A stretch of 64,000 nt of DNA. It comes from Xylophilus sp. GOD-11R. Its GTDB lineage: Bacteria; Pseudomonadota; Gammaproteobacteria; Burkholderiales; Burkholderiaceae_C. The translations under genes and the position numbers were made by a program. The notes below the pieces were generated by a model. It searched no databases, was not told the DNA's origin, and saw nothing but the letters and a program-made list of their open reading frames with translations. Where the stretch lies: NCBI RefSeq assembly GCF_033546935.1, contig NZ_CP137854.1, positions 4,154,001-4,218,000 on the forward strand. The letters run 5' to 3'. Positions 21,005 to 30,588 of the stretch are shown in pieces (within the stretch, counting starts at the first letter, position 1; every line of letters begins with the position of its first letter).

Positions 21005-21957
21005 CAGTGGGCGATCGCGACGATGCGGGTCAGCGACCAGTAAGCGGCCACCGAGCCGATCACGTAGAGCGCCGGCTGGCGCAGCGAACGCAAGCCCTGC
21101 AGCCGGCCCAACAGCCGCGCCGCGCCCCAGGCCACGCCCACCACGGCGAGCTGGCCGGCTTCCACGCCGACATTGAAGCCCAGCAGCGCGACGGTGATGT
21201 TGTGCTGCGGCAGGCCGATGTCCTTCAGCGCGCCGGCGAAGCCCAGGCCATGCACCAGCCCGAACAGAAACGCCACCAGCGCCGGCCAGCGCCGGCTGAG
21301 CGACTGGCGGTCGCGCAGCGCTTCGCCCGCCACCAGCACGATGGACAGCGCGATGCACGCCTCGACCGGCGGCGGGCGCAGCGTGAGCATGCCGAGCGCG
21401 CTGGCCGCCAGGGTCAGGCTGTGGGCGGCGGTGAAGGCGGTGATGGTGCCGATCAGACGGCGATTGAGGCCCACCAGGAACAGCAGGCCGATGACGAACA
21501 TCAGGTGGTCGATGCCGCTCAGGATGTGTTCCACGCCGAGCACGGTGTAGAGCTTGGCCAGCTCGAAGCCGCCGCGCTCGTCGCTCGCGCCGCCGAAGAG
21601 CTGCACCGTGGGCTGCGAGCCGCTCACGGTGACCACGCTCTGCTGCCCGTCGCGCCAGACGATGCGCACGATGGCGGCCGAATAGGCCTGGCCCACCCCT
21701 TCCACCGCGAAGGTGCCGGCCAGGCCGCGCGGGCCGCAGCTCACTACCTGAGCATCGGCCTCGCAGCCTTCGGGCCAGACCGGCTTGAGCTCCTGGGCGA
21801 TCGGCGTGGTCTTGGCCGGTGCGCCCCAGGCATAGACGAACTGGCCGGGCGCGGTCTCGCGCATGGTCATCTCGGCCAGCGTCATCTCGTGGGCCTGCAC
21901 CAGCCCGGCCAGGCTCGCCAGCAGCGTGGCGAGCAGCAGTCGGAGCATCGCCTTCAT
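21004..21957 (-). CDS. HupE/UreJ-family membrane protein
   Basis: 317 residues: signal peptide (about 1-22), a roughly 130-residue periplasmic domain with cysteines (EGCEADAQVVSCGP), then six or seven membrane helices. The family metal motif is GVEHILSGIDHLMFV (about 142-156), followed by TAFTAAHSLTLA and FGLVHGLGFAGAL. HupE/UreJ proteins transport nickel or cobalt, but this long form with an extra N-terminal domain is poorly studied. It overlaps the PPIase-like gene by four bases and the oxygenase by one. Confidence 0.85.
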   Translation of the reverse strand: MKAMLRLLLATLLASLAGLVQAHEMTLAEMTMRETAPGQFVYAWGAPAKTTPIAQELKPVWPEGCEADAQVVSCGPRGLAGTFAVEGVGQAYSAAIVRIVWRDGQQSVVTVSGSQPTVQLFGGASDERGGFELAKLYTVLGVEHILSGIDHLMFVIGLLFLVGLNRRLIGTITAFTAAHSLTLAASALGMLTLRPPPVEACIALSIVLVAGEALRDRQSLSRRWPALVAFLFGLVHGLGFAGALKDIGLPQHNITVALLGFNVGVEAGQLAVVGVAWGAARLLGRLQGLRSLRQPALYVIGSVAAYWSLTRIVAIAH

Positions 21958-22778
21958 TTGGCGTCCTCGCCTTCGATGCGCACGGTGTACTTCCTGCCCA
22001 TGTCACGCACCGCCTGGGTGGTGAGCTCGGCCATGGTGTCGTCGCGCCAGTCCTGGTAGACGGCTTCCTTGATCGGGTCGAACCGCGCTTCGATCGGCGG
22101 CTTGAGCGCTTCGAGCCGCACCACGCGCTGGCCGGTGCTGCTGGGCACCACCTGCCACTGGTTCAGCGGCGCCGCGTCCAGGGCCTTGGCGAAGTCCGGG
22201 CCGTAGCTCTCCACCAGGTTGCCGCGCGGGCGGCCCTTGAAGCTGCGCAGGTCGCTCTGGGTTTCGGTGGCGGCGTCGGTGTTGAGCGCCTGCACGAAAG
22301 CCTGGATCGACTGCGGCGTGCTGTCGCCGACCACCACGGCTTCCAGGAAGTCGTAACGCGCGGGCGCGTCGTAGCGGGCGTGGCGCTGCTCGAACCAGGC
22401 CTTGAGGCCGGGCTCGTCGATCTTGGGCAGCACGATGCCGGACTGCGTCACGCTGAGCGACTTGAAGATCACCCGCTCGCGGATGGTGGTGTCGCCCCGG
22501 TCCAGGCCCAGGGCCAGGCCCTCGCGGTAGAAGACCTCGTTGTCGGTCCAGCGGTCGAGCAGCTTCTTCATGTCGCTGGCCGAGGGCTCGCGCTGCATGC
22601 CGGCCTTGAAGATGTCGCGCGCTTCCTTCTGCGTGGCGGCGCTCACGACGATGGTCTGCGGGTTCTCGCGGCCGGATTCGAGTACGTGGTCGACGCCGAA
22701 GATGACCGCGCCGAGCAGCAGGAAATGCACGAGCGGCTCACGCGCGGCCCGTTGGATCAAAGAAGGGTTTGGAATCAT
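21954..22778 (-). CDS. Membrane-anchored peptidyl-prolyl isomerase-like (SurA/PpiC type) protein
   Basis: 274 residues from MIPNPSLIQRAAREPLVHF. One N-terminal membrane anchor (VHFLLLGAVIFGVDHVL, about 17-33) is followed by a helical chaperone region and a parvulin-like part (about 120-245: YDFLEAVVVGD, SYGPDFAKALDAAPLNQW, VVRLEALKPPIEARF). Such proteins fold exported proteins in the periplasm. It overlaps HupE (ATGA) and probably serves the other exported members of the cluster. Confidence 0.8.
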   Translation of the reverse strand: MIPNPSLIQRAAREPLVHFLLLGAVIFGVDHVLESGRENPQTIVVSAATQKEARDIFKAGMQREPSASDMKKLLDRWTDNEVFYREGLALGLDRGDTTIRERVIFKSLSVTQSGIVLPKIDEPGLKAWFEQRHARYDAPARYDFLEAVVVGDSTPQSIQAFVQALNTDAATETQSDLRSFKGRPRGNLVESYGPDFAKALDAAPLNQWQVVPSSTGQRVVRLEALKPPIEARFDPIKEAVYQDWRDDTMAELTTQAVRDMGRKYTVRIEGEDAK

Positions 22779-22816
22779 GGGAATCAGCTTGTCGGATGAA
22801 AGTGAAACGGCGTTGA

Positions 22817-25444
22817 CTAGCGGGTGCGCAGGCAACGCGCCTGGAGGTGGTCGAGGGTGGCGCGCAGTTGCAGCACGCGCTGCGGCTCGCTGGCGTGGAG
22901 CGCGCGTCCGATGGCGATGAGCGGGTCGCAGGCGGGCCGGAACTCGGGGCTCTGGCCGACCATGGCCAGCAGCGGCGCCTGCACCCTGTCGAGCATGCGG
23001 GCGGGGTCCCCGTCGGGCCGCACCGTGGTGCCGAAGGCGAGGTAGCGCTCGCGCACCTGCCAGTAGGCCGACAGGCGTTGGGCGTCGGCACTGTCGGGCC
23101 GGTGCAGCAGCTCCTGTGGGTCCGGCCGCAGCTTCGACACCAGCGTCATCAGGCGTTCGCGGGGCGTCGATTCCGGCGCGTAGGTGGCCCAGGGCGCGCG
23201 GTGGTTCACCACCGGCCGATCGTCGGTATTGGCCACCGCGTCGCCGACGAAACGGCGCAGCGTCGCCGGCCCGGCGATGGCACTGCCGGCCACAGCCCAG
23301 TCGTCTTCCAGGTGGGCGGTCTGCAGGCCCTTGGCCAGGGTGGGCGTGGTGTGGGCGCGGGCCATGCGCTCGTTCAGGGCCTCGAGGTCGATGCGGCCGT
23401 CGCCGGGCAGCGCGATCAGGCCGATGACCGGCGTGTCGAGGCTGTTGCTCGCCAGCACGGCAATGGCGTTGGGGAACACCTGCCGGAAGGCGGCCGTGAT
23501 GCTGCGCAGGGTGTCGAGGTCCATCTGGTGGATGGCCAGCCACTGGCAGAACAGGCCGCCGGGGGCGAGCCGGTCGCGCACCGCGCGGAACTGCTCCACC
23601 GTGTAGAGCGAGCCGGCGCCGCTGCGGGCCGGGTGGAACAGGTCGGCGACCACCACGTCGTAGCCCGCGCCCTCGGCCTGCACGAAGCGGCGTGCGTCGG
23701 CGGCCAGCTGGCGGACCGGGCGAACGGGCCGTGGCGCCTGCGGCGAATCGGCGAAGAGCGCGGTGGCCGACAGCACCTCGGGCAGCAGCTCGACCGCGTC
23801 GACCTGCAGGTCCTGCTGCTGCGCGGCGGCCGATGCCGTGAAGCCGGTACCGACACCGAGCAGCAAGGCGCGGTGCGGCGCCGGATGCAGCAGCAGCGGC
23901 AGCTGCGCCAGCCGCCACTCGACCAGGCCGCTGGCGCTGCTGCCTTCCTGCGCCCGGTTGTTGATGCGCAGGCGCGAAACGCCGTCTTCGTCCGCGACCA
24001 CGCTGACGGCGGCCATCACGCCGTCGCGGTAGCTGCGGACCTGTCCACCCGCAGGCACGTCGACGAAACGCAGCGGCGCGGCCATGACGGCCAGCAGCAC
24101 GCTGCCGAGCGCCAGCACCAGGGCATCCGCCCGGCGCCAGCGCGCGGGCGACTGCAGCAACAGGTAGCCCAGCACCAGCAGGCCGATGACCGCATGGGCG
24201 CCCGCCACCGGCAGCAGCCACACGCCGATGGCGGCCGGCGCCAGCGCCGCGCCGGCGGTGTTCACCGCCAACGCCCGGCCGAGCGGCCAGCCGCGCCGCT
24301 GCGCCTGCAGGCAAAGGTGGGTGAACAGCGCGCCCATCACCAGCGTGGGCGCGGCCATGGCAGCGACGGCCGCCAGCGCTTCGCCGGCCAGGGCCGCCGC
24401 CCGGCCCGGTCCCCAGGCGGCGAGCGGCCAGGCGGCGATGGCGTCGGCCCAGCGCAGCGCGGCACCGGACAGCAGCACGGCCGCCGCCAAGGCGCGCAGC
24501 AGGGTGTCGCGCACGCGGTCGTCGTCGGCCGCATCGGCGCGCGCCGTCCAGCGCTGGTACAGCGCGGCGCCGCCGGCGGTGCCCAGCAGGTACATGGCCA
24601 GCAGCAAGGCGTAGCTGTAGACCGTGTTCTCGGTGACCTGGCTCAGCATCCGCACCGCGAGCACTTCGTAGCCTATGCCGAGCAGGCCGGTGGCCAGCAG
24701 CAGCGCGGACAGTCGAGCGCCGGGCGTCGCCGGCCGGGACATGCCGACCGCCGCCACCGGCCGGTCGCGCCACTGCCACCAAGCGACCAGGGCGCACAGG
24801 CCGTTGGCGATGGCGCACAGCCACGCGGTGCGCTGCAGGCCCCAGGCCGGCAGCGCGACGAATACCGCGGCCAGCAGGCCGATGACGGCACCGAGCGTAT
24901 TGACGGCATACAGCGCACCGAGCCGGCTGTGCGCCGCGCGCAGCTGCGCTTCGAGCGCCGGCAGGGTCGCGCCCATGGCAGCAGCAGCGGGCAGCAGCAG
25001 CACGAAGGGCAGCACGAAGGCGACCGTCCAGTGCCAGGCCGGCGACGGCTCGGCACCGATGAGCCGCGCACCGGCATCGACCAGCGCGGGCATGCAGAAA
25101 CTCAAGGCCAGGCCCCAGCCCAGCAGCACGGCTTCGCAGCCGGCATACCAGCGACCGGGCCAGCGGCTGGCAGCAACCGTGCGGCCGAGCCCCCAGGCGC
25201 CCAGCGCGAGGCCGCCGAAGAAAGCGGCCAGTACCGCCAGCACGGCGACGATCTCGTGGCCCAGGCCGGCACCGAACTGCGCCGTCCACACCACCTGCCA
25301 GCCGAGGCCGGCAGCGCCGGAGAGCAGCATGACGCACAAGGCCGGCACGAGGCCGGCTGCTTGTCGACCCGCCGGCAGGGCGAACCCTGCCGGCGGATGT
25401 TGGACACCGGGCGCCGTCGCGCCCGGTGCGGATGCAGCTTGCAT
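22817..25444 (-). CDS. Spermidine-synthase-like integral membrane protein
   Basis: 875 residues. The N-terminal half has about twelve membrane helices starting with LVPALCVMLLSGAAGLGW. The C-terminal half is a Rossmann aminopropyltransferase-like domain with LLLGVGTGFTASAA near 524 and VVADLFHPARSGAGSLYTVE near 594. Membrane-fused spermidine-synthase-like proteins are widespread and of unknown activity; polyamine synthesis is not implied. The start overlaps the DUF3604 stop by one base (TGATG). Longer frames run into that gene and are rejected. Confidence 0.82.
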   Translation of the reverse strand: MQAASAPGATAPGVQHPPAGFALPAGRQAAGLVPALCVMLLSGAAGLGWQVVWTAQFGAGLGHEIVAVLAVLAAFFGGLALGAWGLGRTVAASRWPGRWYAGCEAVLLGWGLALSFCMPALVDAGARLIGAEPSPAWHWTVAFVLPFVLLLPAAAAMGATLPALEAQLRAAHSRLGALYAVNTLGAVIGLLAAVFVALPAWGLQRTAWLCAIANGLCALVAWWQWRDRPVAAVGMSRPATPGARLSALLLATGLLGIGYEVLAVRMLSQVTENTVYSYALLLAMYLLGTAGGAALYQRWTARADAADDDRVRDTLLRALAAAVLLSGAALRWADAIAAWPLAAWGPGRAAALAGEALAAVAAMAAPTLVMGALFTHLCLQAQRRGWPLGRALAVNTAGAALAPAAIGVWLLPVAGAHAVIGLLVLGYLLLQSPARWRRADALVLALGSVLLAVMAAPLRFVDVPAGGQVRSYRDGVMAAVSVVADEDGVSRLRINNRAQEGSSASGLVEWRLAQLPLLLHPAPHRALLLGVGTGFTASAAAQQQDLQVDAVELLPEVLSATALFADSPQAPRPVRPVRQLAADARRFVQAEGAGYDVVVADLFHPARSGAGSLYTVEQFRAVRDRLAPGGLFCQWLAIHQMDLDTLRSITAAFRQVFPNAIAVLASNSLDTPVIGLIALPGDGRIDLEALNERMARAHTTPTLAKGLQTAHLEDDWAVAGSAIAGPATLRRFVGDAVANTDDRPVVNHRAPWATYAPESTPRERLMTLVSKLRPDPQELLHRPDSADAQRLSAYWQVRERYLAFGTTVRPDGDPARMLDRVQAPLLAMVGQSPEFRPACDPLIAIGRALHASEPQRVLQLRATLDHLQARCLRTR

Positions 25445-27519
25445 CAGTTGACGCCTGCGACCTTGGTCGAGTTCACGACTTCGATGTAGACCGGGTTGCT
25501 GTAGAACCAAAGGTCCGCCCAGCCGGCGACGTCGAAGGTCGAATACTTGATGCCACCGACCGTGCGCAGGTGCGCCGGGCAGGCCGCGTCCGAGCACGGG
25601 ATGGTGCCGGGCAGCGTGCTGTCGGCCGGGCTCGAACCGAAGTCCAGCAGCGGATTGCCGTTGGCATCGGTTTCACCCGGCACCGAGGCCGGCAGGTTGG
25701 TGCCGCGCAGGCGGAAGTACTGCGACGCGGAAGCTGCCGGCACCACGTAGCTCATGGTGATGGTGCCGTCGGCGGCCTTCGTCCAGTTGCGGCTGTTGAA
25801 GACCTTGGCGACCTTGGCCGACGCGTTGGTCGCGGCAGGCGAATTCAGCAGGCCGGCGTAGCGCGCGGTGTCGGTCGGTGCGACATAACCGGTCACCAGG
25901 CCGTTGATCACGTCCACGTGGTCGAGCACCGGAGCGTTCAGTGGCTGGCTGATCGCGACCTGGGCCAGCGACGGGTTCGGGAACGAATACGGCGAGTTGT
26001 TGGTGCCGTTCGGGTCGCGGGCGACGATGGTCACGACCAGGTCGATACCGGCACGCACCTTGAGCTTTTCGCCCATGGTGGCGCAGCCGTCGATGCGCAC
26101 GTCGCCATTGGCGTTGACCGCGTTGGCGCCGGCCTTCTCCATCAGCGCCTTGCCGGCGCTGCGCGGCAGGCCCGGGTGGGCCGCGCAGACGGTGAAGGAC
26201 AGGCGGTCGATCAGCTGGCCGTTGGCAACGAAGCTGTTGCCGCTGCGCAGGCCGTTGATGATGCCGGCGGCGGTCAGGTCGCCCGCGCCCTTGCGCACCA
26301 TCACGAAGTCGCGGGTGTATTCGCCGGGGTAGAAGTCGGCGGTGGACTCGCGCTGGTCGGGACCGAAGCTGCCACGGTTGTGGTAGTCGGAGCTGGCGAA
26401 GAACCACCAGTTGCGGCCTTCACCCAGCAGGGCGTCCCAGACGCCGCCGACCTGGGCCGCGTACACGCCGGTGCCACCGTACGTACCGCCGCCGACGGCA
26501 CCCGTGCCGTAGCTGCCGCGACCGGCTTCGGCCTGGTGGCCGGGCATCGACTCGAAACCGAAGGCGATGCGCGGAGCCGCGTTGTTGAAGTTGCGCAGGT
26601 GCTCGATGTTGAAGCCGGAGTTGCCGTTGGGGTTGTAGGCGCCTGCGCGCTCCAGGTGGGCCGGCACGAAGTAGCTGGTGTCCGGTGCCTTCTCGGCCAT
26701 CCACTTGATGCCTTCGACCGTCTTCATGTGGCCACGGTTGGGCGTGGCGGCGGCGTTGGTGCCGAGGATCTTGGCGGCCGTGGAGTCGAGCTGCGCGTTG
26801 TTGGCGCTGCCGCTGACCGAGCAATCCCACTGGTTGGTGGTGCCCCGGCTGGTGTCGGTGTCGCTGCGGTCGAAGCAGTATTCGTACTGCGCCTGCAGGT
26901 TGGCGTTGCCGCCGGTGGCGGTCGACGGGAAGGGCAGCTGGCCGTTGAGCACGGTGGTGGAGATGTGCTCGTGGCCCGGCGCGTTTTGTTCCACGCCGAT
27001 CCAGATCGGCTTGCGGCGGGTGCGGCTTTCGGCTTCGGTGATCGGGTACTGGAACTCCGAGATTTCCTGCCAGCGCCACATGGCCTTGGTGGTGGCGGTG
27101 CCGTCGCCCTTGATGGCGTCGCGGCCGATGGTGGCCTGCCAGGTCTGGTTCGGGCCTTTCAGGTCGGTGGCCGGCTGGCCGCTGCTGGGAATGGTGTTGG
27201 CCGACGGAATGCCGAGGGCCGGCGCGACCGGCTCGAAGGGGTCTTCGGCCAGCGTGCAGTTGCGGGTGCTGCTGCCGCCGTGGTCGGCCTGCACGAACCA
27301 GTCGAGGTTGAAGGTGCCGGCCGACTTGTCGATCAGCTTCTTCATGGACAGCGTGCCGTCCGAGCAGGTGGTGTGGTTGTGGAAGTCGCCGGTGACGTAG
27401 GTGCCGGTGGCCTTGGTGGCGGCCTTGTCGGCGGCAAACGCCGCGTGCGGCAGCGTGAGGGCGGCGACGGCGGCCAGCGCCAGCGCGGTCTCGCGCATCT
27501 GGAAGGAGGTCTGCTTCAT
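25444..27519 (-). CDS. Exported DUF3604 protein (PHP-like metal-dependent fold)
   Basis: 691 residues with a signal peptide (cleaved near residue 29, PHAAFA|ADK). The N-terminus of the mature protein has GDFHNHTTCSDGTLSMKKL (about 44-62) and WFVQADHGG (about 74-82), resembling the metal-binding motifs of PHP phosphoesterases, and a later HLERAGAYNPNGNSGFN. DUF3604 proteins have no assigned substrate. The length and motifs are complete. It lies between a lipoprotein gene and the membrane protein, probably within one operon. Confidence 0.85.
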   Translation of the reverse strand: MKQTSFQMRETALALAAVAALTLPHAAFAADKAATKATGTYVTGDFHNHTTCSDGTLSMKKLIDKSAGTFNLDWFVQADHGGSSTRNCTLAEDPFEPVAPALGIPSANTIPSSGQPATDLKGPNQTWQATIGRDAIKGDGTATTKAMWRWQEISEFQYPITEAESRTRRKPIWIGVEQNAPGHEHISTTVLNGQLPFPSTATGGNANLQAQYEYCFDRSDTDTSRGTTNQWDCSVSGSANNAQLDSTAAKILGTNAAATPNRGHMKTVEGIKWMAEKAPDTSYFVPAHLERAGAYNPNGNSGFNIEHLRNFNNAAPRIAFGFESMPGHQAEAGRGSYGTGAVGGGTYGGTGVYAAQVGGVWDALLGEGRNWWFFASSDYHNRGSFGPDQRESTADFYPGEYTRDFVMVRKGAGDLTAAGIINGLRSGNSFVANGQLIDRLSFTVCAAHPGLPRSAGKALMEKAGANAVNANGDVRIDGCATMGEKLKVRAGIDLVVTIVARDPNGTNNSPYSFPNPSLAQVAISQPLNAPVLDHVDVINGLVTGYVAPTDTARYAGLLNSPAATNASAKVAKVFNSRNWTKAADGTITMSYVVPAASASQYFRLRGTNLPASVPGETDANGNPLLDFGSSPADSTLPGTIPCSDAACPAHLRTVGGIKYSTFDVAGWADLWFYSNPVYIEVVNSTKVAGVN

Positions 27520-27566
27520 GGCAATGGTGTCCTGGAATCGGTCGAAGTGTGAGAGGCCGGGGTCGG

Positions 27567-28067
27567 TCAGACCGTCGGGGCCAGGGCCTGGTCGCCGTAC
27601 AGGCGGTACTTGTTGGCCGTCAGCCGGACCTTGGTGGTGAAGGGCGCGACGGTGGTGTCGGCGTCGGCGTTGGTGGCCGTCGCGGTCAGGGTGCAGACGC
27701 CGTTGGCGTCGCAGCCGGAGATGGTGACGTTGGTCAGCGTCACGCCGGGGAAGACCAGGTCCGGATTGGCGACGCGCGCAGCGGCTTCCTGTGCCAGCTG
27801 GGTGCGCATGACGGGCTTGGTGTAGCCGGCGTCGAGGAAGCCGTCGTCGATGGTGTCCAGGAACGCGGTGTTGCTCAGGCCGGCCGTGGTGTTGAGGGCC
27901 GCGACGCCTGCCGAATAGTCGGTGGCGAACTGGGCTGCGGGCGTGGGCGTGGTGCCGCCGCCGGTGCCGCCGGACACGACCGGGTCGTTGCTGCCACCGC
28001 AGGCGGTGAGCAGGGCGACGACAGCGGCGGTGGCCGATGCCTGCAAGAAGAAACTGCGCTTGTTCAT
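27567..28067 (-). CDS. Small lipoprotein, first gene of the DUF3604 cluster
   Basis: 166 residues from MNKRSFFLQASATAAVVALL, with lipobox LLTACGG (Cys at about 23) and a Gly/Thr linker. The mature part has GYTKPVMRTQLAQEAAARV and ISGCDANGVCTLTATATNAD. No family recognised. Its lipobox region (ACGGSNDPVVSG) closely resembles that of the unrelated lipoprotein at 57302. The next gene follows after 47 bases. Confidence 0.72.
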   Translation of the reverse strand: MNKRSFFLQASATAAVVALLTACGGSNDPVVSGGTGGGTTPTPAAQFATDYSAGVAALNTTAGLSNTAFLDTIDDGFLDAGYTKPVMRTQLAQEAAARVANPDLVFPGVTLTNVTISGCDANGVCTLTATATNADADTTVAPFTTKVRLTANKYRLYGDQALAPTV

Positions 28068-28168
28068 GGAATTTTTGCCTTTCCGGGATGGATTTCCGTT
28101 TAGCTCTGGGAACTCTGCGGGAGCCGGCGATCCGACTTTTCCGAAGAAGTTCACTCTAAAAACAAGTC

Positions 28169-28195
28169 ATTACGTGGTGGTGACGGAGCGATGAC
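28169..28195 (-). promoter_or_regulatory. Possible Pho-box-like direct repeats upstream of the DUF3604 cluster
   Basis: On the minus strand GTCAT (28195), GTCAC (28184) and GTAAT (28173) recur at exactly 11 bases, the spacing of PhoB half-sites (CTGTCATNNNN). TTTAGAGT, a possible -10, follows 10 bases later. A separate CTGTCAT lies at 28243-28249 facing the TonB receptor. The repeats are degenerate, so this is tentative. Confidence 0.25.
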
Positions 28196-28285
28196 GGCCG
28201 CGCATCAAAACGCCGGAATGCGCAGGCCGGGGCTTCAAACGCCTGTCATGGAGCGCGTTGACAATCCTGAAAAATTCGAGCCTTC

Positions 28286-30427
28286 ATGACACCCCGCCTT
28301 CCCCGCCCGCCGGCGCGATCCCCCGCCAGCCGCCTTTCCCGCCGCTCCCATCTGTTGCTCGTAGGCTCGCTGCTGACCGGCGCGGCTTTGGCCCACGACG
28401 ATCCGCCCGACGGCGGCAAGACCCACCTGCCCGAGGTCGAGGTGCGCGGCCCGCGCGACGCGGCCATCGGCCTGGCCGACAGCGCAAGCGAGGGTGCGGC
28501 CGAAAAGGAATCTTTCCAGTCGCGGCCCAAGCTGCGCCCCGGCGACATCGTCGAAGCCGTGCCCGGCGTGGTCGCCACCCAGCATTCGGGCGACGGCAAG
28601 GCCAACCAGTACTTCCTGCGCGGCTTCAACCTGGACCACGGCACCGACTTCGCCATCACCGTCGACGGCATGCCGGTGAACATGCCCAGCCACGGCCATG
28701 GCCAGGGCTATTCGGACCTGAACTTCCTGATCCCCGAACTCGTCTCCGGCGTGCGCTACCGCAAAGGCCCGTACTTCGCCGACGGCGGCGATTTCTCGCT
28801 GGCCGGCAGCGCCAGCCTCGACTACGTGAGCGCGCTCGACGCGCCCTTCTCCGAAGTCACGCTCGGGCCGCACGGCTTTCGGCGCGCGGTCGCCGCCGGC
28901 TCCCGCACCGTGGGCGACCAGACCTGGATGGGCGCGCTCGAACTCGAAGGCAACGACGGCCCCTGGGACGTGGCCGAGAACCTGCGCAAGGCCAATGCGG
29001 TGCTGCGCTATTCGCAAGGCTCGCAGGCGCGCGGCTTCGCGCTCACCGCCATGGCCTACCGCAGCCGCTGGACGTCCACCGACCAGATCCCCCAGCGCCT
29101 GGTCGACAGCGGCGAGCTCGGCCGCTTCGGGTCGCTCAACCCGACCGACGGCGGCAGTTCGCGCCGGCTGAGCCTGTCGGGCAAATGGTTCGACAAGGGG
29201 CCGCACGGCGACACGGAGCTCGCCTTCTACGCCATCGACTACCGCTTCGACCTGTTCTCGGACTTCACCTACTTCCTGAACAACCCGGTCGACGGCGACC
29301 AGTTCGAGCAGGTCGACCGGCGCCAGGTGTATGGCGCGCAGGCGTCGCACCGGGTGGCCAACCGCATCGCGGGCCTCGACGGCGTGGTCAACTTTGGCGC
29401 GCAGTGGCGCGGCGACCGCATCTCGCAGGTCGGCCTCTACAACACCGAGGCGCGCGAGCGACTGTCCACCGTGCGCGACGACCGGGTGTCGCAGGACCTG
29501 CTCTCGGTCTACGGCCAGCAGATGGTGAACTTCACCGAGCGGCTGCGCGGCTATGCCGGCCTGCGCGGCGACGTGTTGCGCTACGACGTGGACGGCCGCG
29601 AACCGGTCTACGGCGCGGCCAACAGCGGCCGGGGGCACGACGCCATCGCCAGCCCCAAGTTCGGCCTGGCCTACACGGTCACGCCCACGCACGAGCTCTA
29701 CGCCAATGCCGGCACCGGCTATCACAGCAACGATGTGCGCGGCGCCACCATCGCCACCAACCCGCAGGACGGCAGCGCGGCCACCCGCGTGCCGGCGCTG
29801 GTCAAGGGCAGCGGCTCGGAACTGGGCTGGCGCTGGCAACCGGCGCCCGACACCACGGCCACGGTCGCGCTATGGCAGTTGCAGCTCGATTCGGAACTGG
29901 TCTACGTCGGCGACGCCGGCTCCACCGAGCCCGGCCGCGCCAGCAAGCGGCGCGGGCTCGAAGCCACGCTGCGGCACCGGCTCTCGCCGGTCTGGCGGGT
30001 GGAAGCGGACGTGGCGCTGTCGCGCGCACGGTTTCGCGGCGTTGCACCGGAAGACGAAGGCGACCATGTGGACAACGCCGTCGAAAAGGTCGTGGCCGGC
30101 GGCCTGACCTATTCGTCCGGCCCGCTCACGGCCACGCTGCGGCTGCGCTACCTGGGGCCGCGCGCCCTCGACACCAACGACTCGGTGCGTTCCCGGTCGG
30201 CCACGCTGCTCAACTTGGGCACCCGCTATGCGCTCACGCCGGCGCTCACCCTGGGGCTCGACGTGTTCAACATCGCCGGGCGCAAGGGCAACGACATCGA
30301 GTACTACTACGCCTCCTGCACCGCGCGTGAGGTGGCCAGCGGCGGCTGCGGCGCCGGTATCGACGACCGCCATGTCCACCCGATGGAGCCCAGGACGGTT
30401 CGGGTCAGCGCCCGCATGACCTTCTGA
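28286..30427 (+). CDS. TonB-dependent outer membrane receptor
   Basis: 713 residues. Signal peptide about 1-36 (ends GAALA|HDD). The plug domain (about 80-190) has KLRPGDIVEAVPGVVATQH, FLRGFNLDHGTDFAITVDGM and a His-rich loop MPSHGHGQGYSDLNF. The rest is a beta barrel ending in ...VRVSARMTF with C-terminal Phe. These receptors import siderophores, metals, cobalamin or sugars using TonB energy. The ligand is unknown. It is divergent from the DUF3604 cluster, 218 bp away, and probably belongs to it. Confidence 0.9.
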   Translation: MTPRLPRPPARSPASRLSRRSHLLLVGSLLTGAALAHDDPPDGGKTHLPEVEVRGPRDAAIGLADSASEGAAEKESFQSRPKLRPGDIVEAVPGVVATQHSGDGKANQYFLRGFNLDHGTDFAITVDGMPVNMPSHGHGQGYSDLNFLIPELVSGVRYRKGPYFADGGDFSLAGSASLDYVSALDAPFSEVTLGPHGFRRAVAAGSRTVGDQTWMGALELEGNDGPWDVAENLRKANAVLRYSQGSQARGFALTAMAYRSRWTSTDQIPQRLVDSGELGRFGSLNPTDGGSSRRLSLSGKWFDKGPHGDTELAFYAIDYRFDLFSDFTYFLNNPVDGDQFEQVDRRQVYGAQASHRVANRIAGLDGVVNFGAQWRGDRISQVGLYNTEARERLSTVRDDRVSQDLLSVYGQQMVNFTERLRGYAGLRGDVLRYDVDGREPVYGAANSGRGHDAIASPKFGLAYTVTPTHELYANAGTGYHSNDVRGATIATNPQDGSAATRVPALVKGSGSELGWRWQPAPDTTATVALWQLQLDSELVYVGDAGSTEPGRASKRRGLEATLRHRLSPVWRVEADVALSRARFRGVAPEDEGDHVDNAVEKVVAGGLTYSSGPLTATLRLRYLGPRALDTNDSVRSRSATLLNLGTRYALTPALTLGLDVFNIAGRKGNDIEYYYASCTAREVASGGCGAGIDDRHVHPMEPRTVRVSARMTF

Positions 30428-30588
30428 GCGGCGCGAGCGCCGCCCCGTCTCGCTTCGCCGATCCGGCCCGCGTTGCGCCTGCGTGTTCGGGGCGGGGAGC
30501 AGCCGCGCCATGAAATCCGAAATTTCGCTGGGTCAGCCGATTTATTTCGCTTTTGACGAGGCGGATCGCTCGACGGAACCCGAAGCGA

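Noticed and set aside
22847..25489. 880-codon plus-strand frame
   Set aside because: Antisense to the membrane-fused spermidine-synthase-like gene; no membrane helices or motifs, and the opposite strand has clear domains.
28258..28263. TTGACA just upstream of the TonB receptor
   Set aside because: A matching -10 would fall on the start codon; no TATAAT-like sequence at the right distance.
28258..30330. 690-codon plus-strand frame overlapping the TonB receptor
   Set aside because: A +2 shadow of the receptor; the receptor frame has signal peptide, plug motifs and terminal Phe.
30524..30550. TTCGC-N17-TTCGC, a second PIP-like pair
   Set aside because: Spacer is 17 rather than 15 bases and no -10 lies about 30 bases downstream; the perfect box at 30589 fits better.
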